Assembly: GCF_000586435.1 (NCBI RefSeq)
Contig: NZ_BAWH01000023.1
Coordinates: 1 to 49,379, forward strand
Direction of reading: 5' to 3'
Origin: Psychrobacter sp. JCM 18901
Lineage (GTDB): Bacteria; Pseudomonadota; Gammaproteobacteria; Pseudomonadales; Moraxellaceae
DNA length: 49,379 bases
Shown: positions 1 through 10,494 of the stretch, one piece after another
Numbering within the stretch: the stretch's first letter is position 1
How the letters are laid out: each line of letters opens with the position of its first letter
Made by a program: the position numbers and the translations under genes
Notes under the pieces: generated by a model
Told to the model about the DNA's origin: nothing
What the model saw: only the letters and a program-made list of their open reading frames with translations
Databases searched by the model: none

Positions 1-100
1 TAATACAACAATAACTCTTGAATATGACAGCCATCACATCCATGACAAACGCCAATAGATGGCGTTTCGGTCAGTTTTTCAACCTAATATAAAAAAATTA

Positions 101-781
101 TTAATACTGTTCCCAATGCCCATTGCGTAGCAACAACTGACGGTCAGCAAGCGCCGCCAAATTGCGATCATGCGTCACCATAAGTAGCGCGGTTTGCATG
201 GTGCTTTGTAGCTCTGATAACAGGCCAAAGACACTTTGTGCATTGTCATAATCTAGGTTACCTGTTGGCTCGTCCGCCAAAATAAGCGATGGCTTAGTCA
301 CTAGCGCGCGTGCAATTGCCACACGTTGACGTTCGCCACCTGATAGCTCACCTGGCCTATGCATCAAACGATGCTCAAGACCGACATTTTCTAGAATCTC
401 AACCGCTTGCTTGCGAGCATCAGTCGTTGATACTTCTGGACGCATCAGCAATGGCATGGCTACGTTTTCGATTGCTGTAAACTCTGCTAACAGGTGGTGA
501 AACTGGTAAATAAAGCCTAAATGCTTGTTACGCATTGCTCCTCGCTCAGTTTCATTCATGCTATTTAATAACTGACCATGCAACCAAACCTCACCACTGG
601 TTGGCGTATCTAGACCACCAAGCAAATGTAGCAACGTACTTTTACCTGAACCACTGGTTCCAACGATAGCGATGCGCTCACCCGCATGAACAGTCAGATC
701 AAGACCAGTCAATACTTGTGTACTGACCGCGCCTTCATCATATATCTTATTGATATTGGTCGCCTCTAAAATGGCAGACAT
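101..781 (-). CDS. lolD: LolD, lipoprotein-release ABC transporter ATPase
   Basis: This is the cytoplasmic ATPase that powers release of outer-membrane lipoproteins from the inner membrane to the chaperone LolA. The 226-residue protein is intact. It has Walker [10 protein letters not shown] at residues 41-49, the signature [15 protein letters not shown] near 146, Walker [11 protein letters not shown] near 165, and a switch histidine in LLMVTHD. Length and motifs fit LolD better than the FtsE or MacB relatives. It lies 45 bases downstream of lolC on the same strand, so the two probably form an operon. No LolA or second permease gene is visible in the window, but the window edge is close. Confidence 0.95.
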   Translation of the reverse strand: MSAILEATNINKIYDEGAVSTQVLTGLDLTVHAGERIAIVGTSGSGKSTLLHLLGGLDTPTSGEVWLHGQLLNSMNETERGAMRNKHLGFIYQFHHLLAEFTAIENVAMPLLMRPEVSTTDARKQAVEILENVGLEHRLMHRPGELSGGERQRVAIARALVTKPSLILADEPTGNLDYDNAQSVFGLLSELQSTMQTALLMVTHDRNLAALADRQLLLRNGHWEQY

Positions 782-826
782 AGCGCTTCCTTTATTTTAT
801 TTATTTCGATGTTTAGGCGTTTGCGA

Positions 827-2066
827 TTACTCATAGCGTAGCGTTTGAGCAGGCTGAATCTTAGCCGCTCGGCGCGCTGGATAAATCGTTGCCAAAAAGC
901 TCAATACAAACGATGCACCTGTGATTAATACCACATCTAACAAACGCAACTGCGATGGCAAATAATTGACAAAATACGCATCAAATAGATTCAGACCAAA
1001 GGCTTGGTTAATAAAGCCTAAAATATCGCTGACCGTAAGTGCAAATATCACACCCAGTATCGTACCAGCGATAGTACCGATAACCCCGATGACCACACCT
1101 TGGACCATAAAGACTTGCGTAATCAAACGAGGAGACGCACCAAAGGTTTTTAAGATTGCGATATCTGCTTTTTTATCGGTTACTAGCATGACCAGACTTG
1201 AGACAATGTTAAAAGCAGCAACTAAGATAATCAAAAATAGTAATAACCCGACCATGGCTTTTTCCATTTGAATAGCCCCAAACAGATTGCCATGAGTTTG
1301 TGTCCAGTCATTTGGATATAGCTTTTCAGGTGCGATAGCAGCCGCTTTTTCCGCAGCTATCGGCGCAGTAAAGATGTCGTTAAGCTTCATGCGTACGCCC
1401 TGCGCGCCTTCTGGCAAACGCAGTAATTTTGCCGCATCTCCCATCGGGATAAACGCCATGAGACTGTCTACTTCTGGCTGATCGTAAAGATACCTGTCAG
1501 AGTAAATCGCTTAAATCGCGGTATCACGCCTGCTGGTGATGGCGACGCTTCTGGCAATACCAGCGTCACTTTATCCCCTATTTGCAGACCTAAAGACTGC
1601 ACCATCTCCTCGCCCAACACGATACTGAAGTCACCACTTTTCAGGGTGTCAATACTACCTTCAATCATATGCTCGTTAATGATGGAGACGTTTTTCTCAT
1701 ATTCAGCTCGACGCCTGTCACCATGATACCTGCGACCTGACCATTTGATGTCAGCATCCCTTGCAGTTGAATGAATGGCGCCACAGCTGCCACTTCTGGG
1801 TCTTCTTTGATCTTATCAGCTAGCTGTTCCCAGTCGCCAATAATTTCTGATGAGACCACAGTAGCCTGCGGTACCATTCCCAAAATACGGGTTTTCAGTT
1901 CACGGTCAAAGCCGTTCATCACTGATAGCACCGTAATCAATACGGCAACCCCAAGCGTCAGACCAATCATCGAGATGAGAGATATAAAGGAGATAAAGCC
2001 ATTACTACGTTCTGCTCGGGTATATCGTAAGCCGATAAATAACGCTAAAGGACGAAACATATTCAA
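827..2066 (-). CDS. lolC: LolC/LolE-type lipoprotein-release permease (two frameshifts)
   Basis: This is the inner-membrane permease partner of LolD. The gene reads in three pieces. The first (2066 to about 1690) has the N-terminal membrane segment (FISFISLISMIGLTLGVAVL) and the MNGFDREL motif typical of the family. The second (to about 1490) holds part of the periplasmic domain. The third (to 827) has the last three membrane segments and ends in ARRAAKIQPAQTLRYE, the usual family C-terminus. The first break is at a T run near 1690. The second is near 1490, where YDQPEVDSLMAFIPM follows GIFT after correction. The rejoined length of about 410 residues is normal. An indel error is likelier than a pseudogene because this function is essential. 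Confidence 0.88.
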
Positions 2067-2506
2067 ACTCTTTATCTTATCTACGTGCGACTTTATATAG
2101 GTTGCATAACGAGCAGTAGTAAATGCATCATACAGTTGCTACTACTCACATATAAATCAAACACAAAAACAGGGTGTCAGACGAGCCAATAACAGCTGTC
2201 AAAAGGGAGCTAGTTTGACACAAACTAGCTGATATGTGCCAGTCATTAGCAACAACTGAGAGTATTTTTTTACCAAAAAAACTGGGTTTTGTTATTATTT
2301 TTTTATAGGGGGCTTGCTATTAGCTGTACCAATACCTATATATTATATGCTAAAGACAATTGTCATTAACCCCTCATTGAGGTTTCTGATCTTTTACTGG
2401 CTAGGCTGCTGACCATCATAAACCAATCATTTAAAATGTTGGATGGTACACAAGCAAATATAGTATTAGATACAAACCTCACGCTGACTTAATTTTGAGT
2501 ATTTTC
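2067..2506. other. Intergenic region with a perfect inverted repeat
   Basis: This 440-base AT-rich spacer separates lolC (minus) from an unknown gene (plus), so it must hold divergent promoters. It contains a perfect 9-bp inverted repeat, AGCTAGTTT at 2208-2216 and AAACTAGCT at 2222-2230, separated by GACAC. No T run follows it, so it resembles an operator or a small hairpin more than a terminator. I see no gene here. Confidence 0.5.
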
Positions 2507-3481
2507 ATGACCATAAATTATCAATACAAAAACATTCAATCTCCCACCAAGATCACGTTGACCGATGAGCAGTCTGCAGGTCACGCCGATCACTGGCGTA
2601 TTCTGACCAATGATATGAGTCATGATGTGCCTGAATGGCTACAAAAAATGATTGAAGTCGCCGCGATGCCTAAAGGCCTGAATAACAACGTCAGTGCAAA
2701 AGATAGCTGCCTGCTTCTATCAGAAGATCAGCCTTGTCATATTAATCAAGTGCTCGCGATGAAGGATGGTAAGCCAGAATGCTTTATCAATGCCTATCCT
2801 TGTGTCGATAGTCCTTACGGATTGAACTGCAAAATTGAGCGTGTCATCGCTAATGACAACTCGCATGATGCCGTGTTGCGCTTACGTACTGCTGATGGCA
2901 GCATTATTTATGCGTTTGATCAACTCTATACGACCAACCGTCATCTATATCAGCGCGACACCTCTTATTATGTCAACTTTAGTGCTTGGGCGCATGAAAT
3001 TAAGCTAAGCGAGCAAAACGAAGTCATCATGGTAGAAGATCAAGAGTCTATCCGTTATCACCGTGCCTTTAATGACATCGTGGCAGCAAATGACGGAAAA
3101 ATCCCTGATGATCTGCAAGAGCAAATCAGTGAATGGAAACCTGAAACCAAAGAGCAAATGGCACCTGTTGAGATTAATTTAGGCCATATGTGCGCTTACT
3201 TGTTTGGCGATACGCTAGGACAAGAAGATGAAGCTTGGTGTCAGGGGCAAGTGCTTGGCAAGCAAGAAACCGTGTTTAACGGTAAATCTATCATATTGTT
3301 TGATGTGGTAACGCTACGTGAGCAAGATGCAGATCCTTTTGTAGTGCGTATCGGTGCGCTTAATACTGCTGAAACTAATAGTATTAAAGTACATGACTAC
3401 GTTCAAGCGAACGTATGGCTACAAGCAGCGATATACAAAGAAAACCAATCAAATGTGACGCAGCAATCAAAAGCTAGCTAG
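2507..3481 (+). CDS. Hypothetical protein, about 324 residues
   Basis: I do not recognise this protein. It is an intact soluble-looking sequence without signal peptide or membrane segments, rich in acidic and aromatic residues. Several Cys occur in its first third (contexts DSCLLL, DQPCHI, PECFINAYPCVD, LNCKIE) and two more later (HMCAYL, AWCQGQ). The ATG at 2507 (MTINYQYK) is preferred over an in-frame TTG at 2495. No strong Shine-Dalgarno is evident for either. The gene stands alone and is followed by a strong terminator at 3541. The reading frame is long and uninterrupted, so it is probably real. Confidence 0.7.
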   Translation: MTINYQYKNIQSPTKITLTDEQSAGHADHWRILTNDMSHDVPEWLQKMIEVAAMPKGLNNNVSAKDSCLLLSEDQPCHINQVLAMKDGKPECFINAYPCVDSPYGLNCKIERVIANDNSHDAVLRLRTADGSIIYAFDQLYTTNRHLYQRDTSYYVNFSAWAHEIKLSEQNEVIMVEDQESIRYHRAFNDIVAANDGKIPDDLQEQISEWKPETKEQMAPVEINLGHMCAYLFGDTLGQEDEAWCQGQVLGKQETVFNGKSIILFDVVTLREQDADPFVVRIGALNTAETNSIKVHDYVQANVWLQAAIYKENQSNVTQQSKAS

Positions 3482-3534
3482 CCTGTTTGAGAAATCTTCT
3501 CTAGCTTTCATGCTTACTTATGTACTTACGCAAT

Positions 3535-3567
3535 AAAAAAGCCCCTAATATGAATTAGGGGCTTTTC
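3535..3567. terminator. Bidirectional intrinsic terminator
   Basis: A perfect 9-bp stem, GCCCCTAAT (3541-3549) with ATTAGGGGC (3554-3562), has a 4-base loop. It is flanked by an A run on the left and TTTT on the right. It sits between two converging genes and can serve both. Confidence 0.85.
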
Positions 3568-3625
3568 TGTGTCTTATGAATTCTTTCAATGCAAAACGTA
3601 ACGTAAAAATCGTATAGGTATATGA

Positions 3626-4016
3626 TTAAGCCATCGTCGTCATTGATTTGATGCGAGTATATAGCTCTTTTTGCTCTGCGCTTGGACGTGCAGTCTGTAC
3701 GGCCATTAGCTGTGACATATCGCCTTCGACACGGATTTTGCCACTCATAAACGCACCCATGATTTGGTTGGTATCAAAATCAGTGATGATAGACTGTAGG
3801 ATATCGCGATCTAATAGCAGCGTCGTCGTTGCATTATCATTTAAGCCACGATGCAGCAAACCATTTGCAAAATTGGCTTCGATAGTTTTATCAGCTTCAG
3901 CCACTTTTAGGTTGACGACCATATTGGCAAGTACTGGTGGTAAATTTAACTCACCTGCTTCGTTGCCCATTTTTTCTACTTGCTCAAACCATTCATCTGT
4001 CAAAAAAAACTGCCAT
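3626..4016 (-). CDS. SCP2 sterol-binding domain protein (indel at the start)
   Basis: This is a single SCP-2-type lipid-binding domain of about 130 residues, a small alpha/beta fold that holds hydrophobic ligands. The visible core is ANFANGLLHRGLNDNATTTLLLDRDIL followed by the MGAFMSGKIRVEGDMSQL stretch, the usual conserved end of the domain. The open frame starts at 4003, but a run of eight T (minus strand, 4002-4009) lies just upstream. If it were seven, the frame would extend to an ATG at 4016 giving MAVFLTDEWFEQV. That ATG is preceded by AAGGA at a reasonable distance. I take 4016 as the true start. The ligand is unknown. Confidence 0.8.
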
Positions 4017-4884
4017 ATTATATTATCCTTAATTGATATTCTGTCAGACCAATACCATTTGAGGCGCTGTTGGCCTAACTATTAGAATTATTAAAATGAT
4101 TGCTATCAATAGACCTATGCAATACATAGCCATTAATGACGTTCAGCCTCATTATAAAGGGCGACTTGATAAGAAGTAAAACCTATTTATCGGCTCAGCA
4201 ATATTATTGTTACAAAACTTCTTTGCAGGCCTACGCTTATGTCTAGCGAGCGCTTCCCCTATTCAATCAAAATGAGCATCTAGAATAGTGACAAAATTGT
4301 GTATAAAATAGAGGAGTAGCACAGCAATAATAAGTTGCTCGCTAACATTTATACCAAAGAGTTTGTATTTTGGCGCATAGTTCTGATGATATTTAATTAG
4401 GATTGCGTTACAATACCCTTAAACAGAGTCGGGAGTTTTAACCAAACATTACATAATCGTGTTTTTTTGTCAGCCGCCGCTAGCATACATCTATGGTCAA
4501 TGCGTTTTAATAGCCCTATAGATATGGGTATCTATCTTCATTAGTACAGATTTTTTCGTAATAATTAAGATACATATTTAGCCTTATGAGATGTTTGATG
4601 CTCAAAACGGCGCGTCTTCTTATTTACCTTGATGATCTATTAACAATCCTACTATCGATTGACTTTAAGTAAAGTGTATGAAATGCCTATTTCTATTTAT
4701 TAGTATTAACTAATAGACAGTAAGGGCCTAAATCGGTAGTTAATGACGTCATTACGCTAAATAAGCCAAAAAAACAACATGTGTTGGCGCTAGTATAAAT
4801 ACAAATTTGAGAGTGTTTATAGTGCAGACAACATAGATTGTTGGTTAATTCTGTTGATAATTCGGGCTGTAAAGGAATCATCCA
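4017..4884. other. Long intergenic region upstream of ccoN with a 14-bp palindrome
   Basis: This 868-base AT-rich spacer separates the SCP2 gene (minus) from ccoN (plus). No convincing gene is visible. It holds a perfect palindrome, TAATGACGTCATTA at 4741-4754, about 130 bases before ccoN, which could be an operator. An anaerobic-regulator site would be expected for cbb3 oxidase genes, but I see only half sites such as TTGAT at 4632 and TTGAC near 4659, and no full TTGAT-N4-ATCAA. Confidence 0.5.
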
Positions 4885-6365
4885 ATGAGTTTACAAAACA
4901 CAGCAGTCGCCCCAGTTGACCGTGAGTATGAAATTACTATCGTAAGATTTTTTACGATCATGGCTGTCGTTTGGGGCATCGTCGGCATGAGTCTTGGTGT
5001 GTTCATTGCTTCACAGTTAGCATGGCCAGCACTCAACTTTGACATTCCATGGCTGACCTTTAGTCGTTTAAGACACTGCATACCAATGCGGTGATTTTTG
5101 CGTTCGGTGGCTCTGCCCTGTTCGCAACGTCTTACTACATCGTTCAGCGTACCTGTAAGACGCGTTTATTTGCGCCATATTTGGCTTGGTTTACCTTTTG
5201 GGGTTGGCAAGCGGTTATCGTATCCGCTGTTATTACCCTTCCTCTAGGTTTGACCTCAACTAAAGAATACGCTGAGCTTGAGTGGCCGATCGATATCCTA
5301 ATTGCCTTGGTATGGATCTCTTATGCCATTGTATTTTTTGGTACGCTCATCAAACGTAAAACCTCACATATCTATGTGGCTAACTGGTTCTTTGCCGCTT
5401 TCATCATTACGATTGCATTACTACACATCGTAAACAGCATGGCGATTCCAGTTAGTGCGTTCAAATCTTACTCGCTATTTGGCGGTGCAACTGATGCGAT
5501 GGTGCAGTGGTGGTACGGGCATAACGCGGTAGGTTTTTACTTAACGGCAGCCTTCCTTGGAATGATGTATTATTTCGTTCCTGTACAGATTGGCCGTCCT
5601 ATCTATTCTTATCGTTTGTCTATCGTTCACTTTTGGGCATTGATTGCTTCATATATGTGGGCTGGTGGTCACCATTTGCATTATTCAGCGCTTCCTGATT
5701 GGACGCAGTCTCTTGCTATGGTCTTCTCAATCATCCTATTCGCACCATCTTGGGGTGGTATGATTAACGGTGTACTAACGCTATCAGGTAGTTGGGATAA
5801 GCTGCGTACCGATCCGATCATTCGCTTTATGATTGTTGCATTGTCGTTCTACGCGATGTCAACGTTCGAAGGCCCAATGATGTCTATCAAAACAGTGAAT
5901 GCGCTATCGCATAACACTGACTGGACAGTTGGTCACGTACACTCAGGCGCACTTGGCTGGGTTGGTATGATTACGATTGGTTCGCTATACGTACTGTTAC
6001 CACGTATTTATAACAAACCGAAGATGTACTCTATCAGCTTAATCACCACGCATTTCTGGCTAGCGACTGCAGGAACGATCTTCTATATCGTGTCTATGTG
6101 GATCTCAGGTATTGGCCAAGGCATGATGTGGCTTGCTACTAACCCAGACGGTACTTTGGTATATAGCTTCGTTGATACTGTTGAATTCTCGCATTTCCCA
6201 TATATTGGCCGTGCATTTGGTGGCTTCTTATATGTATCGGGTATGTTTGTAATGGCTTATAACTGCTATAAAACACTCAAAATGCCAGAAGGTAAGCCTG
6301 TAGATGTCGCTGATCCAACGGATCATGAACCTAGTGTCGAAAAACCTTCGACAGCTAACGTATAA
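4885..6365 (+). CDS. ccoN: CcoN, cbb3 cytochrome c oxidase subunit I (one frameshift)
   Basis: This is the catalytic heme-copper subunit of the high-affinity cbb3 terminal oxidase, an inner-membrane protein that reduces oxygen to water and pumps protons. Total length is about 493 residues, normal for the family. Histidine ligands are seen in [18 protein letters not shown], in [16 protein letters not shown] and in [11 protein letters not shown]. The frame breaks near 5074: AGACACTGCA reads correctly as AGACCACTGCA, giving [17 protein letters not shown]. The start ATG at 4885 follows AAAGGA. It is first in ccoNOQP. Confidence 0.96.
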
Positions 6366-6374
6366 GGAGCGATC

Positions 6375-7013
6375 ATGGCTGGTACACCGCATGAAATTAT
6401 TGAAAAAAATACAGGCTTGTTAGTCATTGGTATCGTGATTGCTATTAGTTTTGCAACGCTCGTTGAAATCGTGCCATTGATCTATGACAACAAGGGTCCT
6501 GAAGAAGGTGGGGTGAACGCTCCCCTTCCTGCAATGGAGCCTTGGACAGCGCTTGAATTTGAAGGTCGTGATATTTATATTCGTGAAGGATGTCACGTTT
6601 GTCATACTCAAATGGTTCGCCCACTACGTGCAGAAGTTGAACGTTACGGACCATATTCACGTGCCGCTGAGTCGACGTGGGATCATCCATTCTTATGGGG
6701 ATCGAAACGTACTGGACCAGATTTAGCACGTGTTGGTGGCCGTTATTCTGAAGATTGGCAAAAGCAACATTTGATCAATCCACGTTCGCTAGTGCCTGAG
6801 TCAGTTATGCCAGGTTTCCCTTGGTTAGCGACTAACGAAGTAGATGGCGAAAACATTCAAGCTAAAATGCGCCTATTCCGCGATCGCTTCGGTGTTCCTT
6901 ATACTGAAGAAGATATTGAAGGCGCTCCAGATGCAGTGCTTGGCGCTACTGAGCTTGACGCTTTGGTCGCCTATCTACAGCAGTTAGGTACCGCAATGGA
7001 AGGACAGCGCTAA
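6375..7013 (+). CDS. ccoO: CcoO, cbb3 oxidase mono-heme cytochrome c subunit
   Basis: This is the membrane-anchored mono-heme c subunit that passes electrons from CcoP to CcoN. The 212-residue protein is intact, with one N-terminal membrane anchor (about residues 13-36) and the heme motif CHVCH at residues 73-77. The axial methionine is probably in [21 protein letters not shown] precedes the ATG, only 9 bases after ccoN. Its stop overlaps the start of ccoQ (TAATG), which indicates translational coupling. Confidence 0.97.
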   Translation: MAGTPHEIIEKNTGLLVIGIVIAISFATLVEIVPLIYDNKGPEEGGVNAPLPAMEPWTALEFEGRDIYIREGCHVCHTQMVRPLRAEVERYGPYSRAAESTWDHPFLWGSKRTGPDLARVGGRYSEDWQKQHLINPRSLVPESVMPGFPWLATNEVDGENIQAKMRLFRDRFGVPYTEEDIEGAPDAVLGATELDALVAYLQQLGTAMEGQR

Positions 7014-7195
7014 TGGGTATTGGTGAATTACAAACAATTGCGACCGTTTCTGCCTTTGTTGCCTTTGTAGGCGTTGCATGGTGGGCGTATTCGCCAAAAA
7101 ACAAAAAACGCTTCGAAGAAGATGCACAACTTGCGCTTGATGACGAGGATATAAAGTCTCTGTCTGAAGAGCAGCGCAATAAGGATAAACGATGA
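7013..7195 (+). CDS. ccoQ: CcoQ, small cbb3 oxidase subunit
   Basis: This is a 60-residue single-pass membrane protein that stabilises the cbb3 complex. One hydrophobic segment (about residues 5-26) includes AFVAFVGVAWWAYSP, with the characteristic WWAYSPKNKKRFEEDA boundary followed by a charged tail. It overlaps both neighbours by a few bases (TAATG with ccoO, ATGA with ccoP), as expected inside ccoNOQP. Confidence 0.92.
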   Translation: MGIGELQTIATVSAFVAFVGVAWWAYSPKNKKRFEEDAQLALDDEDIKSLSEEQRNKDKR

Positions 7196-8338
7196 CATTT
7201 TTTTGGAGTTCTTGGATCACTGTATTTAGTTTTGCTTGTTGGCTATTTATTCTTGGCGTCCTTTTGATGGTTCTAAAGTACAAGCCAGAAGTAGAAGAAG
7301 ACGGTACAACAGGTCATGAATATGATGGCATCCGAGAATACGACAAACCCCTGCCCAAGTGGTGGTTAGTGATATTTTTTTGGCTCAATCGTCTGGGGCA
7401 TCGCTTACTGGGTGTTTTTCCCAGCCATGTTCCCTAAGCATTGGGACGGTATTGCCACAGTAGAAGTCGATGGCGAAACGGTACCTTGGACCTCTAAAAA
7501 CGAGTTGTTCAGTGAACTTGAACAGAACAACAAAGTATTTACTGATAACTTTGAAAAAAAGCATTTTGGTAAAAGCAGACGCTGCAGGCGCGACTACGAC
7601 ACTTGGTACGCTAAACGAGTTACAAGCGACCATGCGTCGTAGCGAAAACCCACCAGCAGATCTACAGACTAAAATTGACGAAAAAGTTGCAGAACTTGCT
7701 CCTTACGTCGAGAAACTGTCTGAAAATCCAAATGCTTTAAAAGTTGGTAGCCGCTTGTTCCTACAGAACTGTTCTGTATGTCATGGCTCTAACGCTAAAG
7801 GTGCGACAGGCTACCCTAACCTAACAGACAATGATTGGTTATATGGCGGCGAAGCTAGCAACATTCTGACCACGCTACACAATGGTCGTATCGGTGGTAT
7901 GCCTGCTTGGCGCGATCAGATTGGCGAAGACGGTGTACGTGCAGCATCTGAGTATGTATTGTCACTATCTCCAAACAACGGTAGTAAGAGTAACGGTGAA
8001 CTTGACCAAACTTTGGTTAATCAAGGCGAAGCTATCTTTAAGCAGCAGTGTGCACTATGTCACTCTGAAAGCGGTAAAGGTATGATTTCAGCAGGTGCAC
8101 CGAACTTGACTGACAATATCTGGTTATATGGCGGTGAGCGTGAGACTGTACGTAATACATTACGTTATGGCCGTGCTGGCGTTATGCTCAGTGGGAAACT
8201 AAGCTAGGTAACGAGCGTATCATGCTACTTGCTGCTTATATCTACTCACTATCAGATAAAACAGGCAAGTCACCTGAAGCAGCACCAGTTACTGCAGCTA
8301 CTCAGCCTGTAGCAACTGAAGAAGCAACTGCTAACTAA
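7192..8338 (+). CDS. ccoP: CcoP, cbb3 oxidase di-heme cytochrome c subunit (three frameshifts)
   Basis: This is the di-heme subunit that receives electrons from soluble cytochrome c. The N-terminus carries one or two membrane segments, then DYDGIREYDKPLPKWW-like residues typical of CcoP. Two heme motifs, CSVCH and CALCH, lie in repeated domains (each followed by an NLTDN.WLYGGE sequence). Breaks: a T7 run at about 7375-7381 (six gives GSIVWGIAYW), AAAA near 7571 (three gives GKADAAGATTT), and near 8190 where ATGCTCAG should be ATGCCTCAG (GVMPQWETKLGNERI). The corrected product is about 380 residues and ends in a Thr/Ala-rich tail at 8338. Confidence 0.93.
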
Positions 8339-8371
8339 GACGTTGTTACTGTACTGAATATGGACGAGATT

Positions 8372-8408
8372 TAATGAAGGGAGAACTGTTATTGCAGTTC
8401 TCCCTTTT
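8372..8408 (+). terminator. Intrinsic terminator of ccoNOQP
   Basis: A 12-bp stem (8377-8388 with 8395-8406; core GGGAGAACTG/CAGTTCTCCC) has a 6-base loop and ends in TTTT. It lies about 40 bases after the ccoP stop. Confidence 0.85.
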
Positions 8409-8866
8409 GCGTATAGCGGTATTGTTTTTTATTTAGAAATGACAATGATGAGTGGCTATCGACACTAGAAATCGTTCTCATATATTCGTTGCTTTTTACG
8501 ATTATCACCCCATTATTAGTAGGGAGAATGTTAGAATAGCTATTTTTTAAAATAGTCTATTGGTCATGGCTTTATATCGCTCTGACTCAATCACATAACA
8601 CGATAATCAGTTTCGCATAAATCAGATACAGGCTTGTTTAGCTACTACTTGTAGTACCTTTACTCCCCTTTGCCTGTATCAAGGTTATGTTGAACCGACT
8701 ATATTTACAATCGATCATTTGGTAAGCAGATTAGAAAGTTTTTTTATCGAATTTTTTTATCCGCTATTTACTGACATTGATAACATCATACACTCATATA
8801 CCTCGACGCTAGAGGTGTTTGTTCATCATGCCAGCAGACTGATTCTTTTTTTAAAGAGGCACGTTT
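8409..8866. other. Intergenic region between ccoP and ccoG with a nested hairpin
   Basis: This is an AT-rich spacer without a gene. It contains a nested structure: an outer perfect 9-bp pair, GATACAGGC (8625-8633) with GCCTGTATC (8672-8680), enclosing an inner pair, TACTAC (8643-8648) with GTAGTA (8651-8656). It may be a structured leader or a small RNA. The ccoG promoter should also lie here but I cannot assign it. Confidence 0.4.
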
Positions 8867-10276
8867 ATGTCAGCACAACAACCCAATAAAATCCCTGTAC
8901 AACAAGTCGATCTTGATGCAACCAAGCATCGCGTGCACCCGAGGTTTGTCACAGGTTTTTATCAAAATATTCGTGTAATCACGATGTATGCTCTTTTGGC
9001 GGCTTTTTTTTACTTTTGCCATGGCTGCGCTATAATGATAGACAAGCAATATGGTTTGATGTGCCATCGCAGCATTACTATATTTTTGGCATGACGTTTT
9101 TGACGCAAGATTTTTATTTTATTGCTGCCTTTGCCATTATTGCCGCGTTTACGCTGTTTATGGTGACGGTATATGCTGGACGCGTTTGGTGCGGTTACGC
9201 CTGTCCTCAAACGATATGGACGCATCTATATCAATATGTTGAAAAGTGGGTGATTGGCGATCGTAATAAGCGTATCAAGTTTGATAAAGCGCCATTAAGC
9301 GCGAGCAAAGTATTCAAACGTACGGTTGTGTATTCAATTTGGTTTTTGCTTTCTGTGATTACAGCAGCGACCTTTGTTAGTTATGTGGCAGGTACAGATT
9401 CTCTATATCACAGCTGGCAGTCAATAGGAATGATTCCTTTCCCTGATTGGCCAACATGGGTATGGGTTTCAATGTTTATCTTTACCTTCGCTACTTATGC
9501 CAATGCAGGCTACATGCGTGAGCAGATGTGTGTACAGATTTGTCCTTATGGCCGCTTTCAGAGTGTGATGTTTGATAAAGACACATTGATCGTATCTTAT
9601 GATTATGAACGCGGTGAGCCACGCGGTGCCCGTAAAAAAGGCACAAATCCAGAGCACCTGGCGACTGCATTGAATGTACATGTGTGTGCAGGTCTGCCCT
9701 ACTGGTATCGATATTCGTGATGGTTTGCAAGTTGGCTGTATCCAGTGTGCAGCTTGTATTGATGCCTGTAACGAAGTGATGGACAAGGTCGGCTATCCGC
9801 GTGGACTGATTCGTTATACGACCGAACGTCAGTTAGCAGAAAAAGAGCCAAGCCGCGTACTGCGCCCACGACTATTTGCTTATTTGACATTATTAGCCGT
9901 ACTATGTGGCGGTGTGATATATGCGTTAACCGATCGCGTGCCCTTGGAAATTGATATCCGCCGTGACCGCAATCAGTTATCGTCTATCAACAATCAAGGC
10001 ATGATCGAAAACAGCTATATCGTCAAGCTAACCAATAAGACACAGGATGCTCATACCTACACGATAACGCTTGCACCGCAAGAGGGACTGAGCTTAGAGC
10101 TGCGTTTTAACGATGTGCCACTAGAAGCAGGCGAAAGCTTTGATATGCCAGTGAGTATTTATGGCGATCCTGATGTGATCGAGTTTGGCCAAACACCTGT
10201 GACTCTAAACGTGAGCAGCGAAAATGGCAAGTACAAGGTAAGTAAGCAAAATATCTTTACGACCCAAGGTCAGTAA
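8867..10276 (+). CDS. ccoG: CcoG, cbb3 oxidase accessory ferredoxin-like protein (three frameshifts)
   Basis: This is a polyferredoxin-type membrane protein (also named FixG or RdxA) that supports cbb3 assembly by reducing copper. Visible features are several membrane segments, the GRVWCGYACPQTIWTHLY and QMCVQICPYGRFQSVM cysteine motifs, a double 4Fe-4S ferredoxin site, and a C-terminal periplasmic domain. Breaks: a T8 run at 9004-9011 (nine gives AFFLLLPWLRYNDR), CTGGCGAC near 9660 (GGG expected) and ACATGTG near 9680 (ACAATGTG expected). Correction gives LGDCIECTMCVQVCPTGID. Length is about 470 residues, normal. Confidence 0.93.
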
Positions 10277-10494
10277 ACAATTAACATACCCATTATTTAA
10301 TTTCATGTATGTCATTCGGTAGTCTGTAAATAGTGCAACTAGGTAAATAGTTTGCCGTTCTAGCTAAAGGCTATCGAATAAATGCTTTATTATTAAACTG
10401 GCAGTGCTTAGCTGCCAAATTATCCGTTGATACCATTTGTAGATGTCTAATGAACAGATATCTATCGAATGCGTATCTGATGCATAGGTATTTT

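Noticed and set aside
4600..4680. FNR/ANR box upstream of ccoN
   Set aside because: Only half sites (TTGAT near 4632, TTGAC near 4659) are present; the second half does not match TTGAT-N4-ATCAA.
4693..4881. Minus-strand open frame before ccoN
   Set aside because: It has no ribosome site, biased low-complexity translation, and lies in the probable ccoN promoter region.
6420..6729. Minus-strand open frames inside ccoO
   Set aside because: They are fully antisense to an intact conserved cytochrome gene and show no family features.
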